The position numbers and the translations under genes are program-made. The notes beneath the pieces were generated by a model. That model was given only the letters and a program-made list of their open reading frames with translations. It ran no database searches and was not told where the DNA came from. A stretch of 64,000 bases of DNA. Source: Filosporella fistucella (taxonomy: Eukaryota; Ascomycota; Leotiomycetes; Helotiales). The stretch spans positions 496,001-560,000 of the forward strand of contig JAQJZZ010000015.1 in assembly GCA_030077755.1 (NCBI GenBank), read 5' to 3'. Positions 1 through 12,763 of this stretch are shown here, in pieces (position 1 is the stretch's first letter; each line of letters starts with the position of its first letter).

Positions 1-650
1 GACTTGATTAGCAGGGAAGGAGAGGTACTTGAGCCAGTGGCTAGGTCGACGGTGGTTATATGGATGGCAAAGTCTTTGATCTGGGGAGTTACTGGCGTAC
101 GAGGGTGTTTGCGGTAGGTTGTTGAAAGATAGACTGTCCCGTCGTCGTCCCAGAACAGCTGCAGTAGGGTTTCAGAAACGATTCAAGTAAACGAAATTCC
201 CCAACGGAATAACAGACCAAGGAGGAGAGCAATACTCACATCTTGGTCAAATCCCACAACATCAAAATAAATCGGATCACTCCACCCATCCTTCCTCCAC
301 AAATCATCCGTCTTCACATAGAATCCTCTTGGCCAGACTCTATCATCATTCTGAGGCCTATATCAATCATAGCAAGCGCCTGTTACATAAAATTCTCCAT
401 CGTGCTCTCGAATACTTGGAGCCCAGATCCCACCTCCCGGTTCGGGAGTGCGGATATCGAGTTGGCTCTTGCGGGTGAGGACGTGATTGATGAGTTTCCA
501 GTTAATCAGATCAATACTATGGTAGATTGGAATCCCGGGGAAATATTCGAAGGAAGAGGTTATAAGATAGTATGCATCTTTGTGGCGGATGATAGAAGGA
601 TCTGGGTTAAACCCCGGGAGTATAGGATTGTTGTACGTGCCTATTCCCAT
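1..650 (-). pseudogene. GH43 glycosidase (beta-xylosidase/arabinofuranosidase type) with in-frame stop, 3' end outside window
   Basis: The encoded N-terminus is a glycoside hydrolase family 43 start: NPILPGFNPDPS carries the catalytic-base Asp, followed by YYLITSSFEYFPGIPIYHS and GGGIWAPSIR. No signal peptide is seen, so the enzyme would be intracellular and act on xylo- or arabino-oligosaccharides. The reading frame starts with ATG at 648-650 and meets TGA at 363-365. Beyond the stop the same frame continues with clear GH43 sequence (YRPQNDDRVWPRGFYVKTDD, then YFDVVGFDQD) up to a GTGAGT donor. An intron at 159-239 follows, then LFWDDDGTVYLSTTYRKHP runs to base 1. Only one codon is wrong, and CGA (Arg) to TGA is the simplest explanation. 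This is either a young null allele or a sequence error. The gene continues beyond position 1. Confidence 0.8.
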
Positions 651-2385
651 CCTTTTGGCTAAGATGCTACTGAAATCTGGATTTGAAGTTCCCTGTATGG
701 GTGCTAACGTTTATGGATTTAATAAGAGAGTTCGGTGAATGTTGATTCTCGATTATACTAATTCACTCGCGAATTCAATTAAAGGCCGCAGTTAACCTCA
801 TAAATCCTGCTCAGTGTGAGAAACCCTAATTGGTGGAATATTGAATTTTGCTTTGCCATCTTTCTCTTGGGAGCATCCTTCGGTCTCTTGGTACCAGCTA
901 CGATCCTACGAGAGTTCAAGAGTGGGCTTGTAGTATTGCTAATTCCAGTCGGATGAGTGTGAGGCGAGGTCGCCCTCTCTGTCGCTGCCGGTTAAATAGA
1001 AGGCCGAGCTGGAGAAATCCATATGTTGGTGCCTTAGAACCTAAGGCACACTGCTAGGCCAGCCGTCCACGACCAACCAGAACTGGGCTCCAAATCGGAT
1101 AAGTCAGAACCTGGAAGCTCTTCGTGGGAATTTGTGGTATCAATCCTGCTAGTAGGGTTTGCAATAACCTTCGAGGCTGGCAAGTACTTGTACTTGCGCG
1201 AAACTGCAATTGCTATTTTTGATACAAATTTCTACTCGTGCGGGTGACTCTTGACGTGGACGGAATCAAATAAATTTTCGAAGGACGGCAATAGTGATGC
1301 ACAGCATTCAAGGGTCGCTCCTGGCAGTTCTAAGGTTGCTCAATGCTCAAGATCTAAGTCACACTCGTTTGTAATCCACCTTCTCGCCGCTTGCTTGTAT
1401 GTCATACGACAGTGCTGAACCGCAAGTGATCATCACTTCAAAAGTTTGCAGCTTACTGAAGAAGTGCCGATACATTACATACACCACAGAACGTTATGAA
1501 ATAAATGATCTAATTGTGGAGTTAGCTATTCTAGGTAGAGACTTTTGACTTTTGGATGGGCTGGGATCAATTCAAGTGATTTGAGATCATTGCTAAAGTA
1601 CCTAAAGACAGGAATCAAACGTGTGACGGAAGCAGCTGTGGATTTCAAGTCAGCGAAACTGAAAATGTCATTGATAAGGCATATATGAAATTGAAAACCC
1701 TCGGGATGCTGATGAAGTCCGCATCAAGTTACATGTAAATTGCAATGTCACATTGCTCCTCCATGTTCTCAATTCTGAATCAAATCTGTACGGTATTTCG
1801 GTACTTTCGTCATTTCTAATGCCTCATTAAGTCCACCTTCCATATATCTGTGCATATGTTAAAATTTCTCTAGACAACAATCTCGGGAAAACCCCAGGAC
1901 GCTGGCCAGTCTTCCTTCTGAATTCAGATGATGATTTCAAAGCAACTTATTTGCCTAATCTCCTCGTACATCAAGAGAAACAATTGAAGTATTCATCGCG
2001 TGATAAGACTCCCACCTCATATGAACAACACTCAAGGAGAATGTACTCCTAACAGTGAGACAGGTCACGGCTCAACTCATGACACCGAAATCTTTAAGCG
2101 AGCCCCTTTCTATGGAATGCGGGGAAACCCACATCCGAGCACCAGCGCGAGGAAAAAGCGAGAAAAGAGCGAGTTACAAATTGTACTTAGGATTACAGAG
2201 CAACGAAATGATATCGACCTTTACCAATCACACAATTGAAATTTGTATATATCTCGATTGAAGGGATGGAGGTTCGTTATGAGTTCTTGTATTTAAAAAG
2301 CATCTTCATAAGTGGTAGACACTATCTTCTCCAGAAACAAACGTACTTGGCTTAATTTTGAACCCGATTGCAACACGCTGGCACT
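651..2385. other. Intergenic region between divergent genes
   Basis: This is the shared upstream region of the GH43 gene and the dehydrogenase. I see no credible coding frame, RNA gene or repeat. A GGCTAA hexamer (XlnR-type consensus) lies at 657-662, directly before the GH43 start codon, but a single hexamer is weak evidence. Confidence 0.5.
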
Positions 2386-3711
2386 ATGGCAAGTATTATA
2401 GCTCGCATCATAACAGCTTTCAATCCGCCCGTAGTTGAGAAGAAGAATGAGGCGATTAAATTCGGCATTCTGGGTGCAGCAAAAATTGCGTACGTTGCCC
2501 GCATCCTCCAGAACGCAAAGATTTCCGACAAACTGACAATTAACAGACCTTTTGCGCTCATTGTTCCAGCAAAATCACATTCTGAAGTCATCGTCCAAGT
2601 TATCGCAGCAAGGGATCGCACAAGAGCAGAAGAGTTTGCCAAGAAACATGGTATTCCAGATGTACGAGACACTTACCAAGGTTCGATCCACTAGACACAA
2701 TTAAGATCGTACCACTAACTCCTTCAAGAAATCCTCGATGACCCCGACATTGACGCAATTTTTATTCCCCTCCCAAACAACCTTCATTTCGAATGGTCCA
2801 TACGCGCTCTCCGCGCTGGCAAACATGTTCTCGTCGAAAAACCATTCGTCTCCAATGCAGTTGAGGCGGAATTGCTCCACAAAGAACTTTCGAAGCCCAA
2901 TTCTCCTATTCTACTAGAAGCATTTCACAATCGGTTTCACCCCGCCATACACCTCTTTCGTTCGTTTATCGACCCTGCAAATATAGTGCATGTACACACC
3001 GACTCGATGGTTCCTTGGCTCTTGACAGCAAAGGATAACATTGAATTCAATTACAATTTATCTGGTGGAAGTATGATGATGCTTGGGACATATAACTTCA
3101 GCATGCTGCGTCTCATTTTCGGCACTGAACCTGGAGAATGTATATCTTGCGAGACGACCATTTTCGGGGACGGCGTGCATGATAAATGTGATTATGCATT
3201 CAAAGCACAATTCAGTTTCCCAAATGGAGCGATAGGAGAGGCTGAGAGTACGATGAGGGGATCAATGTTCTGGAAGCCATCGGAGGCTAGAGTAAAGCAT
3301 AAAGAGGTCGTGGTTGCTGATACTTCAATCCCAGATACGCAAGAGAAATTGGTGACGAGGGCAGTGACGATGCATGGATTTTTACATGCCGTTGTTTGGC
3401 ATCGCATTGATGTCAAAGATTCTTTCCAAATACGCGATAAGATATCTGGCGAGCCGCTTAAAAAGTGGACTGAATCGAAGTCATATAAGGCATACTCTTA
3501 TTCGGAAGCTGGTGGCGAATTTGAGAATTCGCCGGGAGAGAACTGGTGGATGTCATATCGATATCAGCTTGAAGAATTTGTGAATAGGGTCAAGGGCCGC
3601 AAGACAAGATACTGGATCAGCGGGGACGATTCTCTCGATCAGATGAAAATGATCGACATGGCGTATGAAAAGAGTGGTTTAGGACTACGTCCAACTAGTT
3701 CGTTTAGATGA
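2386..3711 (+). CDS. Gfo/Idh/MocA-family NAD(P)-dependent oxidoreductase (D-xylose 1-dehydrogenase-like)
   Basis: Two exons, 2386-2680 and 2729-3711, flank a 48-bp intron with a CTAAC branch site; they encode 425 residues. The N-terminus has a Rossmann fold with the GILGAAKIA nucleotide loop near residue 33. The conserved EKP motif of the family (VLVEKPF, about residue 134) and the downstream EAFHNRFHP segment fit the catalytic C-terminal domain. The first true ATG in frame is 2386, because the frame upstream opens only with TTG. Members of this family oxidise sugars or dihydrodiols, and fungal relatives include NADP-dependent D-xylose dehydrogenases. The divergent GH43 neighbour makes a pentose role plausible, but that is inference from position only. 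Confidence 0.88.
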
Positions 3712-4235
3712 TTCAACTTAGATACCTAGATTGTAATAGCCTTGGAAAATTTCATTTATTGTCTCTGGATCATTTCTCATGTGACCTCTGCTACTTCATA
3801 CTCTGCGAGAACATGTTCGCTCCTGCCAGCTTAGGGGAGGTAGCTTAGTGTGCATAACCATTAGGCTTTTCAAACCTGACGGGAAAATTGTTTCGATCGC
3901 GGTAACCTCTTCCGGGGGCCTATTTGATTGCCAACTAGAGTGCGTTTGAGAACGGCTTTAGCTGACAACTTTCTTTTGTTTTTCTTGCCTCTTCGCCCTG
4001 GCCTCCTTCCCCCCTTCTTTTTCTCTCCAGTTCACTCGTGGAAAGAGCCACCTGATAATAAATTGAAAAACCGATTGCTTTTTTGGATTTTTAATACAGC
4101 TTTGCAAGTATTGTTGCATGATGCAGGTGCTCAGAAATGGAGAAGGAGGCGAAGTAACACAGGGGTGGGGGGTCCAATACTTCACTTGCTAGCCAATGGC
4201 ACACTAAATGAAGGCTGTGACTCCCTTTGGATGAA

Positions 4236-4405
4236 TCATGTCCAAAATCATTAACGAAATTGAACCGGAAACTCGAAGTAGGTAAATCATGAATCTGTCT
4301 ACGTGATCAACGAAATCAGACCGAAAACTTGAAGTAAGTAAATCCTGAATCTTGCCCAAAACCATCGACAAAATCGAACCGGAAACTTGAAGCAAGTAAA
4401 TCTAC
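4236..4405. repeat. Imperfect tandem repeat, three units of about 57 bp
   Basis: Three copies share the core GAAACTTGAAGTAAGTAAAT with flanking AACGAAAT and CCTGAATCT. The cores begin at about 4267, 4323 and 4381, giving a 56-58 bp period. The copies differ by scattered substitutions and small indels. I see no coding potential. Confidence 0.75.
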
Positions 4406-4774
4406 ACTAAATTGTGAATAAGACAAAGTCAAGTGAGCAATGAGCCACGAAAGAAATTCCATGTGAAAGGCCAACACCATATTCCAAGTTAAGGCAGTAA
4501 TTCCATTCGTTTTTTCTAGGGAATTAGTCTAGTTCAAAGCCCTCAACTACGCGAACCGGATTAATGGAAGCCAGCTCATCATACTATGGTTGAATGAATT
4601 CCAAGTGATGAATGGAATGAGAAAGAGGTTTTACTTGAAATTTCACATCCAGGCAAAATAGACAACGAAGACTATCAAATAGAACAATGAATGGTTCAGA
4701 AGCAAAAATCATTTGCAAGTTTATGAGTCTTTGAGATATTATGCTTGCAAACCAGCTTCTTTCCCAAATTGATA

Positions 4775-5560
4775 CTCTACTAATTAAATAAAATAATAAT
4801 AATAAGCAAAATATAACACAAAATCTCTTACCCGCCCTAAAATGCTCCTTAGTAAACTAATCTAGCTAAATAATTAAATATCTTATTAGCTTAATAATAA
4901 TGCATTAATATTCATAAAAATCTTAGAAATCCTAGAAAAGGCGTATTTATAGCAAAAATCCTAAATTATAAATCGCTTGATATTATAGAAATAAAAGAAA
5001 TAATTTAATTTATTCTCAAAACTCTAATCCAAACCATTCTTTATAAGCATATTTGCAATATTTATATAATTATATAAAATACTCAATTATGAAAGGCTTA
5101 TCCTTATTATTAGCTCTTTTTCTTTATTCATTATTTAAATTAAACTAATCTCTCCTTATTCCCTTTATTACAAAATTAAACCCCTATATAACCTTTAATA
5201 TAACCTTTATATATTTTGTCCAAGATACTATTTTCCTTATATAAGTAGGGTAAAATCAAAATTAGCAATAAATTAATATTATAGGTAATTTGGTAGCATT
5301 GGTAAGTAAATAGTCTTCTTCGAGGGGGCAGGGAAGAGGGGTAGCGGGAGTTTAAGGGTTATATATAAATCTAGATATATAGATGAATAGATAGATAGAT
5401 ATAAAAATAGATATATGTATATACAAATATATACCTTTTGTTTTCCGTAATAAATTATAAGATGGGTACAAGTAAAGCCAAGTCAAGTAGTAATTATTTT
5501 TATTACTACTATTAAATGATCAAACAGATGGTACTTAGGTATCATATATACACTCCTCCA
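4775..5560. repeat. AT-rich, TpA-rich tract, possibly a RIP-degraded element
   Basis: The composition changes sharply to long runs of TAATTA, TTATAA and AATAAT, with very few GC-rich words. TpA steps dominate, as left by repeat-induced point mutation in ascomycetes. A short TAGA/GATA microsatellite lies at about 5372-5410. No open frame or terminal repeat is visible, so the source element cannot be named. A naturally AT-rich spacer is the alternative. Confidence 0.45.
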
Positions 5561-5791
5561 CCAAATCTCGTGTTCATACCCGATATCTAGCAATAAGCGG
5601 TGATATTCTCTTCTCCCTTTCATGCCCTGTCATCTCACATCACCTCATCATCATCCAAACCATGCTATCAGAAAGGACTTTTCTTTCCTCCATTTAACAA
5701 CCACACGCATGATCGGACCATCTTGCTTCGACTCTGACAAGTATGCAACGCCAAACGCCGACTTTCATCCATAAGCTCTTTCACCCTCAAC

Positions 5792-8700
5792 CTAGAAGTT
5801 TCCCGTACCCCCAAAAAAGAACCCCTCGAACAAGTCCACTCCCCCATTACCCCCCTCACTAAAATCATGATCTTGTCCTTCCCAACCCATTCCCATCCCT
5901 AGATCCCCAGTCCAACTCGCACCCTGTGGACCCGCGCCACCATTCCCAAAATCACCTTCTTCCCAACCTGAATTCAAGAAATCCATTCCTGGTGCATTAG
6001 GGAGAGAAAATTGCATTTCCTGATAGGGATTTTGGGCATATGTTGATTGGACAGCTTGAGCGTAGGGAGCGGTGGCTGTGCCGCCGGGAGTGGTGATTTG
6101 AGATTGGGTTTGAGGATGTGAATGATTTTGGGTTGGGGAGGGGAGGAGAGAGGGGTCGATTGAGGAGGTGTCTAAGGATGATAACGGGGGAGATATGGCG
6201 TAGTCTGAGGGACTGGGTGCTGCAGTGTGATTGTTTCTGGTATTGGTAGATGGAGTAGCGGATGTAGAATATGGTTCGAATTCTGCTTTTACGCCTGATC
6301 CCTGGGCAGTAGAGCGGAAAGCAGGTTGGGGTGTTGAAATGGCTGTGTTGGAAGATGTAGACGGTGTTTGAACTGAGCCGAGGAGATCATTTAGAGCCAT
6401 ATCGAATTGAGGTTTAGGTCTTTGTGTTGGGCCGCGGGAGTGGCGACGATGTGGTTTATTAGAAGAGAAGTAATCTTGATTAGAGTCCGAGGTGTGATGG
6501 TGATGAGAATGAGAGCGACGACGGGAATTAAGGCCTCCTTGGGCGGAGGAACCGAATCCAGTTGTGGACATACACATTTGTACTGTGGCCTTTGACATGC
6601 GATCGAACGCATCGCGACATGCTTCTGCAGGAGGACATTTCTCAATAAGATCGCCTAGGACGGAAGTAGCTGCCAGGATGGTGAAATCTACTTCATCCAT
6701 AGTCTGAAAAGTCAGTCTCTATTGGAAAAAAATCCGGAAGAGAAGTGTGATCTTACCAGTCTACTCCTGACAATAGCCGAATGCCAAATCGCATACAGGA
6801 ACGATATGCCAGCCATAAACAAATGGTGCGTAGCCAAGAAAGTATAATTGACAAGATGCACCCGATGCAACTGTCTATACAATCTCAAGACTCTTTGCCC
6901 TGCCTCCGCAACCTTCAGAAACACTCTCTCCTCATCCTCCCTCAATTCCACATTATGCACATTCGGACTGTTGACCTCCTCACTCGTATTGAATTCTCCT
7001 TCAAACATGGGCGGGACACTCAAACTCTGTCTATAAAGCATAATGACGCACTGCCAATAATTGAGCTCCAAGAATTCAACTGAAAAGCCAACGCCTGTTT
7101 CCCGTTTTGTGGGCGCTGAAGTTTTCCATTCCCATAACCGTTTGTCGATATCAATTCTCCAAGAGCGGAAACTGTCGAATTTGGAGAGGAAAGGTGATGG
7201 GAGTGAAGTATGCATGTAAGGATTTCGTTGATTTGCTCCTCCAGCTCTGGCTTGTTGTGCCTGTTGATGTTGTAATACCTGCAATATTTCTGACTGCAGA
7301 AGTCTGAGTCTGAAATAGTGATATGCCGCATGCTTGTAACTCGGTTCCGATTGTCCACCGGTGGGTTCCAAGAATCCGGATGGTGTGATATATTTGTCGT
7401 CCAGCAAAGATGGAAACTCAGTTGTAACGACCTGGTCAGTGATTCCGAATGGTCTCCCAACACATGTGGATACCAACCTGTCAAAAGAGTAAGTGCACCA
7501 CCATAACCTCCTCCTGAAATCCCTCACCCACTCTCTTCTGCCCCTCTCTCGAATTCCTCTCTCCCTCTGCATCCTCGCCATATCACTTTCATCCGCTTTA
7601 GCCTCATCGGCTACCTCTTCCAGTCCCGTATCAATATCCTTTCCATCCTCATAATGCAGACCTAAATCCACAGCCAGCCTTACTGCAACTCCAATTATAT
7701 ACCATAACCCAGGAGCAACGGGTCTCAGCAGTGCAAAGCCAGCTAGTAGTAGCACAGCCTGTAATTCCTCTAATCCACCTCCAAATCCATCAACTCTATC
7801 CACCGAGCTGGGTGAACTGAGGCAAGATTCCAAATGAACAATAGCAGAAGCATGATACTCCTCAGGCTGACATTGTCTATCCAACCCTTTCCCCACTTTC
7901 CTCCCCTCTTTCTCTTCGTCCCCAAGGAAAATTCCACTCCCAATCGCAAACACAATATTCAGCATGTATAACTCCCTGGGTGTCCTCACTCTCCCTTCTC
8001 CTTCTACATATGCTAGGTCAAACATCTTCATAAACTCCCCTCTATGCAGAATCGGGATCTGCGGGTTCGCGTGCTCAAAATAGAAATCAACTAATCGACG
8101 ACCAACTTCGAGAGAGGGGAATGGCGCTTGTTTGATAGTAGGTTTGGTGTGCAATCCAAAAAAAGAGTCGCGCATGGATGTCCCGCCCGTTCCAGTTGCT
8201 TTATTGGTAATGGGTGGTCTTGACGGCCTTACACCACTCTTATCACTATTCGCGCCGGAAACCGAACTTTTCACAGCCGCGAAGACAACTCTTGCAAACG
8301 AGATGCCGGATGTAGAGCCCAGATATCGGGAATCTGAGGCGCCTTGCACAGAAACTGATCCAATATTCGAAACTAATTTATTCAGCTTCTCGCTCTCGTC
8401 CTGTTTCTTGTTCCAAGCTGCTTCTTGTGGTGATTGCTTGTGGGATACGAGTGATGTATCGATGCCATTTGGCGGACGGCCATCATCGCTGGGTGTATGA
8501 ACTGTATTTGGGTCTGCGCCTGGTCGGGAGGCATGGTCGAGGACTTCAGCTGGCGCGAAAGGGATATTGTGTTCTTGGAGGACTTTCTCGAGATAGCCTA
8601 CTCTGGTTTCGAGGTAGAAAACATAGCTATTCTTCATTAGCCATCCCAATCTACAACCTGTGAATCCGCTATCCAATCCAGCGCACCAATTCGCATCCAT

Positions 8701-9035
8701 ACAGCAAATTGTACCAAACGTAGGCAGAATACATACCTCCTAGGAATCTCCCTCTTGGTAATAGGATCATACCCCACGCACTTCACACTGGCCTTCTCAC
8801 AGCTCGCACAAGAAGGCAATCGCTGATCGCACCTATTTTTCCGTAACCTACACCTATTACAGGCGCTCACATTTCTAAAGCTGCTGCTCTGGCCAGCCTT
8901 TGCGCCCACGACAGCAACCTCATCTTCCACACTCTTCGGACTGCCTTTTGCCACCCGTTCCGGCGACGAGATGCGCGCGCGCTTGTGCGAATGGCCGATC
9001 GAAGATGTCGTCGAGGTTGGAGAGCGCGGATTCAT
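5792..9035 (-). CDS. Zn2Cys6 transcription factor with fungal-specific TF domain (Ppr1-like)
   Basis: Three exons (8737-9035, 6757-8626, 5792-6703) encode 1026 residues. The DNA-binding domain is a canonical C-X2-C-X6-C-X6-C-X2-C-X6-C zinc cluster (CNRCRLRKNRCDQRLPSC, then CASCEKASVKC). It is followed by PRRSYVFYLETRVGYLEKVL, the linker and dimerisation coil typical of Ppr1-like regulators. That junction is restored only by splicing out 8627-8736. The middle domain (FYFEHANPQIPILHRGEF, RRLWWCTYSFDRLVS) is the fungal-specific regulatory domain. The C-terminus is rich in Ser, Thr, Pro, Gln and Gly, as in activation regions. The first in-frame ATG is 9033-9035, since the frame upstream opens only with GTG. 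The target pathway is unknown. Confidence 0.9.
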
Positions 9036-10729
9036 GGTGGAGGTATTTTCGAAGGAGAGGGGATACCTAGTTGGTAGAGCTGAGGATGCCGAGGAGGGGG
9101 AACATATGGACAGGGTCTGCTGGTGGTATGTATATATGATTGGCGTGCGCTTCACATTTCCTTTCTTCTAAACTGTATTCATCCTGTCCTTCAGCTGAAT
9201 CGTACGACGATGCGAAAAACTTTTGTTGTCTTCTCTTGCAGGATTTGAAATCGGATTGAGAATATTGAATAGATCAGGTATTGCTGATTGAGAGAAGTGC
9301 TGTATCTCGACTTGAAAGTGGATGCGCAAAAGGAAAAATGGCAGGATAGAAGCTGCACCTTTCAATTTCGCGGTGTGCAGGGAGCGAGTGCAGCTGCGTG
9401 GGAGAGGTAGAGGGCAGAACATTGAAGTGGAAGTTCAGGGTCGTGCTGCTTAGCGGCAGAGGCAAGAGATAGGCATGATAAGAGCTTGGGCGAATCATTG
9501 TCGTGCATTGTAGGTCAACCTGCTGCCGAGGTGGCTAGTGTGGAGGTGTTAGGTGTAGTTATCGAGTAAAGATTGTTAATTGTCGATAAATTATCTGAAT
9601 ATATGTGGATATGCATTTGGGGGTATGGCATTTGGAGGGCGCGGCCCGCGGCTGGGATGATTTCGGGATATGTTAAACTTGGGATTATATACGGAGTATG
9701 GGTAGGAGGATACTGGACTGGGTGTATTACTACTTGGTAGTTGATTCAAGAGATCCGAGTTGGCGGGACGGAGGGGTACTCCGCATGTTCCGGATTGAAG
9801 TTATCTTCAGATTTTGATAAGGGAGGATTGTCCCGTCAAAGGCCGACATACAACCCCTTTATGATGGGAGGCAGAAAAGCAATATAGCACGATGTTTAGA
9901 AACGGTAAGTGATATTCAATCATGATGAATCCCATTCATAAGCTATATTCCAACTCCATAATCCCGTAGAAGAGTGCCTGGAAGTGAAACGCCCCCTTCA
10001 TCAAGAAGGAAAAGAGATATTATCGCCAATATGGACACATCCCATCAAACGAATCAAATGAAGTAGTAAAATCCCCTTGCACCCTCCATGAACAGGATCA
10101 AATTCAAGAATAAAAAAATCCCAGGATCTTCGCAAATCCACACACGGGATATCAAGGCAAAATCCGTATCAATAATTGTATAAATGATTCCTTCGTCTAA
10201 AAAACTCCTTCTTTGGTATAATATCCGATTTTGCATCCAAAAATCCAACCAAATTGCTCTTGCAAAATCCAAAAAAAAAAAAAAAAAAAAACCCAAAAGA
10301 GGAAGCGGAGCACACAAAAAGTTTCCAAACAATTAAACAGAATAGAACGATATCCATTCGAATATCTTCTTATCCAAAAACCCGCTATTTTTCCATCCCA
10401 TGATGATATATTTTCCCAAACCCCATTCCCTGTACGCCAGCCATCTGTAACGGACTCTCTTATTTCGCGTAAGAGTGAATATTCCTATGCTTTCCCATCA
10501 AATTGCAAAAGGATCAAAAAACATGTACGCGCGCAAATGGATATCTATCTAATATTAAAAAAAGGCAATTGCATCCTTGAACCCAAAAAAATGGCGGGGA
10601 ATAGGGCAAAAAAGAGTTTATACATGTATCCTCCAGAGGAAAAGAAGTGAATTGTTTCGTTCTTTCGATCGAGTGTTTCCAGGGGCCGTGAGAGGAGATG
10701 AGAATCGTGAGTGTCGTAAATATGCCGTT
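9036..10729. other. Intergenic and leader region
   Basis: This is the promoter and 5' leader of the zinc-cluster regulator and the 3' flank of the MFS transporter. It holds a 21-nt A tract at 10271-10291. I see no supported gene. Confidence 0.5.
10271..10291. repeat. Homopolymer A tract (21 nt)
   Basis: Uninterrupted A21 in an A/C-rich stretch 3' of the MFS transporter gene. It may lie in the 3' UTR. Confidence 0.9.
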
Positions 10730-12763
10730 TCACTTTAGGATGTCGTCTATTGAGTCGATTTCTCTTGGTTCGGCGGCCGCGATGGCGGAGTCGAGAGCGT
10801 GGTGATCGAGGGTATGTTCGTCCAATTGGGCTTCTCTGTCTTCTTCCTCGCTCTTCTCGTCAACGTCCATTCGGCCTCCTTTATCTGTCATTCGTAAACT
10901 TATGACTGCGCCTATTAAAGCAATAATTGCACTACACCACCATGCTAGACCTGAGTAGCCCAGTCGTAGACCTGCTGAGAAAAGGAAGCCGGATACCGTG
11001 GGGCCAAAGGCTCTTGACAAGGAGGCAGTGGATGCAGCGACACCGTTGATGGTTCCGAGCATCAGGAGAGAGGGAGCGGAGTTGGTGAGAAGAATGGCGT
11101 TTGCTGGGTAGGCCATGGTTGCAAACGTGCATTTCCAGATGACCACTCCGTATATTCCTACCATTCTCAAGGAATCTGGTAGCAAGACCAAGTAAGGAGT
11201 TGTGAGATAGAGAATCGGATAAGAAATGGCAATCACCCTGAATAGTCCCAAAGCACCCAGTCTTCGAACTACAATAGGGAAGAGGAAAATAGTCGCAATC
11301 ATAGAATAGATGCCTTGCACTGAGAGGATCACACCAATTTGCTTGGTGTTGAGTCCATATCCGCTCACAAACTTGAATGGCAATTTCCACTCTTCCTGAT
11401 GCTCAGGTGGAGCCGTACTCAGGAGCGTAGGAAGCATGGCATCAAAAGTCATTGTGTGGCTAAAAATCAGAGTCAGTTATCGTGTTACATGAGACAATCT
11501 GGGCGAGACTTACTAAGCTAAGATGCCATAGCCGATGATGTTCAGGACGACTTGTCTCGTGAATGCTTTTGTCGCCGCCGGTTTCGAGCGCTGAATCGGT
11601 CGTACATCATTCAGATCCAACGACTCCTGCGGTTCAGGAGAAGGTGTCGATGGCAGATGGGGAGATCCTTCCGTTGTGCGATATCCTGGTGGTTGGTCCT
11701 CTCTCAACAGCGAAATCAACTCATCGAGATCGGCGTCTTTCTCTGACCGCAACCGCAGCAGCTTCGACTCCGCACATCGTGTAACCTTACTCAGAATCCA
11801 TTTCCCGGCTTCGAGACCCGGATCCCGACGATATTTCTTCTCCGCGTGCGTTTCCTCGAGGAACAGGATGCCGATCACCACTCCACAAGACACAATTACC
11901 GTGCACACGAGATTGGGCAGCAAATATGGAAATCGTTCCCAGATGGTTCCGGCGGCGAAAATGCTGGGATAATTGAGAACTGGTCTGGCTAAGGCGCCGC
12001 CGAGTGTAGGACCGAGGATCGATCTAATACATATCAGTTTTCTGTTGAAATATGACAGAAAACAGGACTCACCCGAGACACCACACGAATGGCATAATAG
12101 TATACGCACGAGCTATGTGACAAGTCAGCTAGTGGTTCCGACCAGAAGGAAATACGAGCTATCACATAGCCACTTACGCTGATGTTCCTTGACCGTAACC
12201 ATTTCCGCGACCGTGGTTTGCAAAACGCCAATATTTCTGTTTCCCGTCAGACCAAATCTCCCCAAATACTCCAAGCTGTGTGACAATCCACGTACCCATT
12301 CAAAAGGCCTCCCAGCGCACGAGCAAGAAGCGCGACTGGCAGACTGGGCGCAAAACCAAAGATCAACATGCTGAGTGCTGTTCCAGCCAGTCCAGTGAGC
12401 AGAACCGGTTTTCGTCCAATCTTATCACTAAGTCTCCCCCATGCGACGCCCGACGAGAATTCAGCAAAGGCGAACGCGGACGTCACCATACCGGCATATA
12501 CCGAGATCTCGCTGTCGTGTTTGGTGACCTTGAAGTCCTGGATCATGAAGTAGACGTAGGGAAAGATGGACATGAACGCAATGGGTTCGCAGATTCGACA
12601 TAATGCTATTCCAAGACCGTGTCAGTGGGAAATTTCTTTGCTTTGGGTTTCCGCTTGCTGGCGGCTTGACCTGATTCTTGGGTCACTTACCCAATATTGT
12701 CATCTGTCTTATGGGAAATGGTGGGGTTCCCTTCCGGGAACCAGTCTGCTGTGCGCCAGACAT
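10730..12763 (-). CDS. Major facilitator superfamily transporter, DHA-type H+ antiporter
   Basis: Six exons (12691-12763, 12296-12605, 12178-12236, 12073-12112, 11514-12023, 10730-11459) encode 573 residues. Every junction has GT-AG borders and the summed length is in frame. The N-terminus (KGTPPFPIRQMTIL, then LCRICEPIAFMSIFPYVYFMI) starts the first membrane helix. GRLSDKIGRKPVLL is the loop 2-3 MFS signature, and ARALGGLLNGNIGVLQT resembles motif C of drug:H+ antiporters. A long hydrophilic central loop (RDPGLEAG to RPIQRSKPAA) and an acidic C-tail (DEKSEEEDREAQLDE) are cytosolic. The family exports drugs, zinc-binding compounds or peptides. The substrate cannot be told from sequence. Confidence 0.9.

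Larger units (their letters stand above)
3712..5791. other. Intergenic region with minisatellite and AT-rich tract
   Basis: No gene is supported here. The stretch between the dehydrogenase and the end of the Zn2Cys6 regulator holds a short imperfect tandem repeat and a strongly AT-rich tract, which are listed separately. Confidence 0.6.

Noticed and set aside
336..364. A tiny intron that would remove the TGA in the GH43 gene
   Set aside because: A GT...AG pair only about 29 bp apart exists, but this is below the usable size, and removal would delete conserved residues that read through in frame.
2680..2690. B-box-like GGTTCGATCC
   Set aside because: It is the donor side of a clear intron in the dehydrogenase gene.
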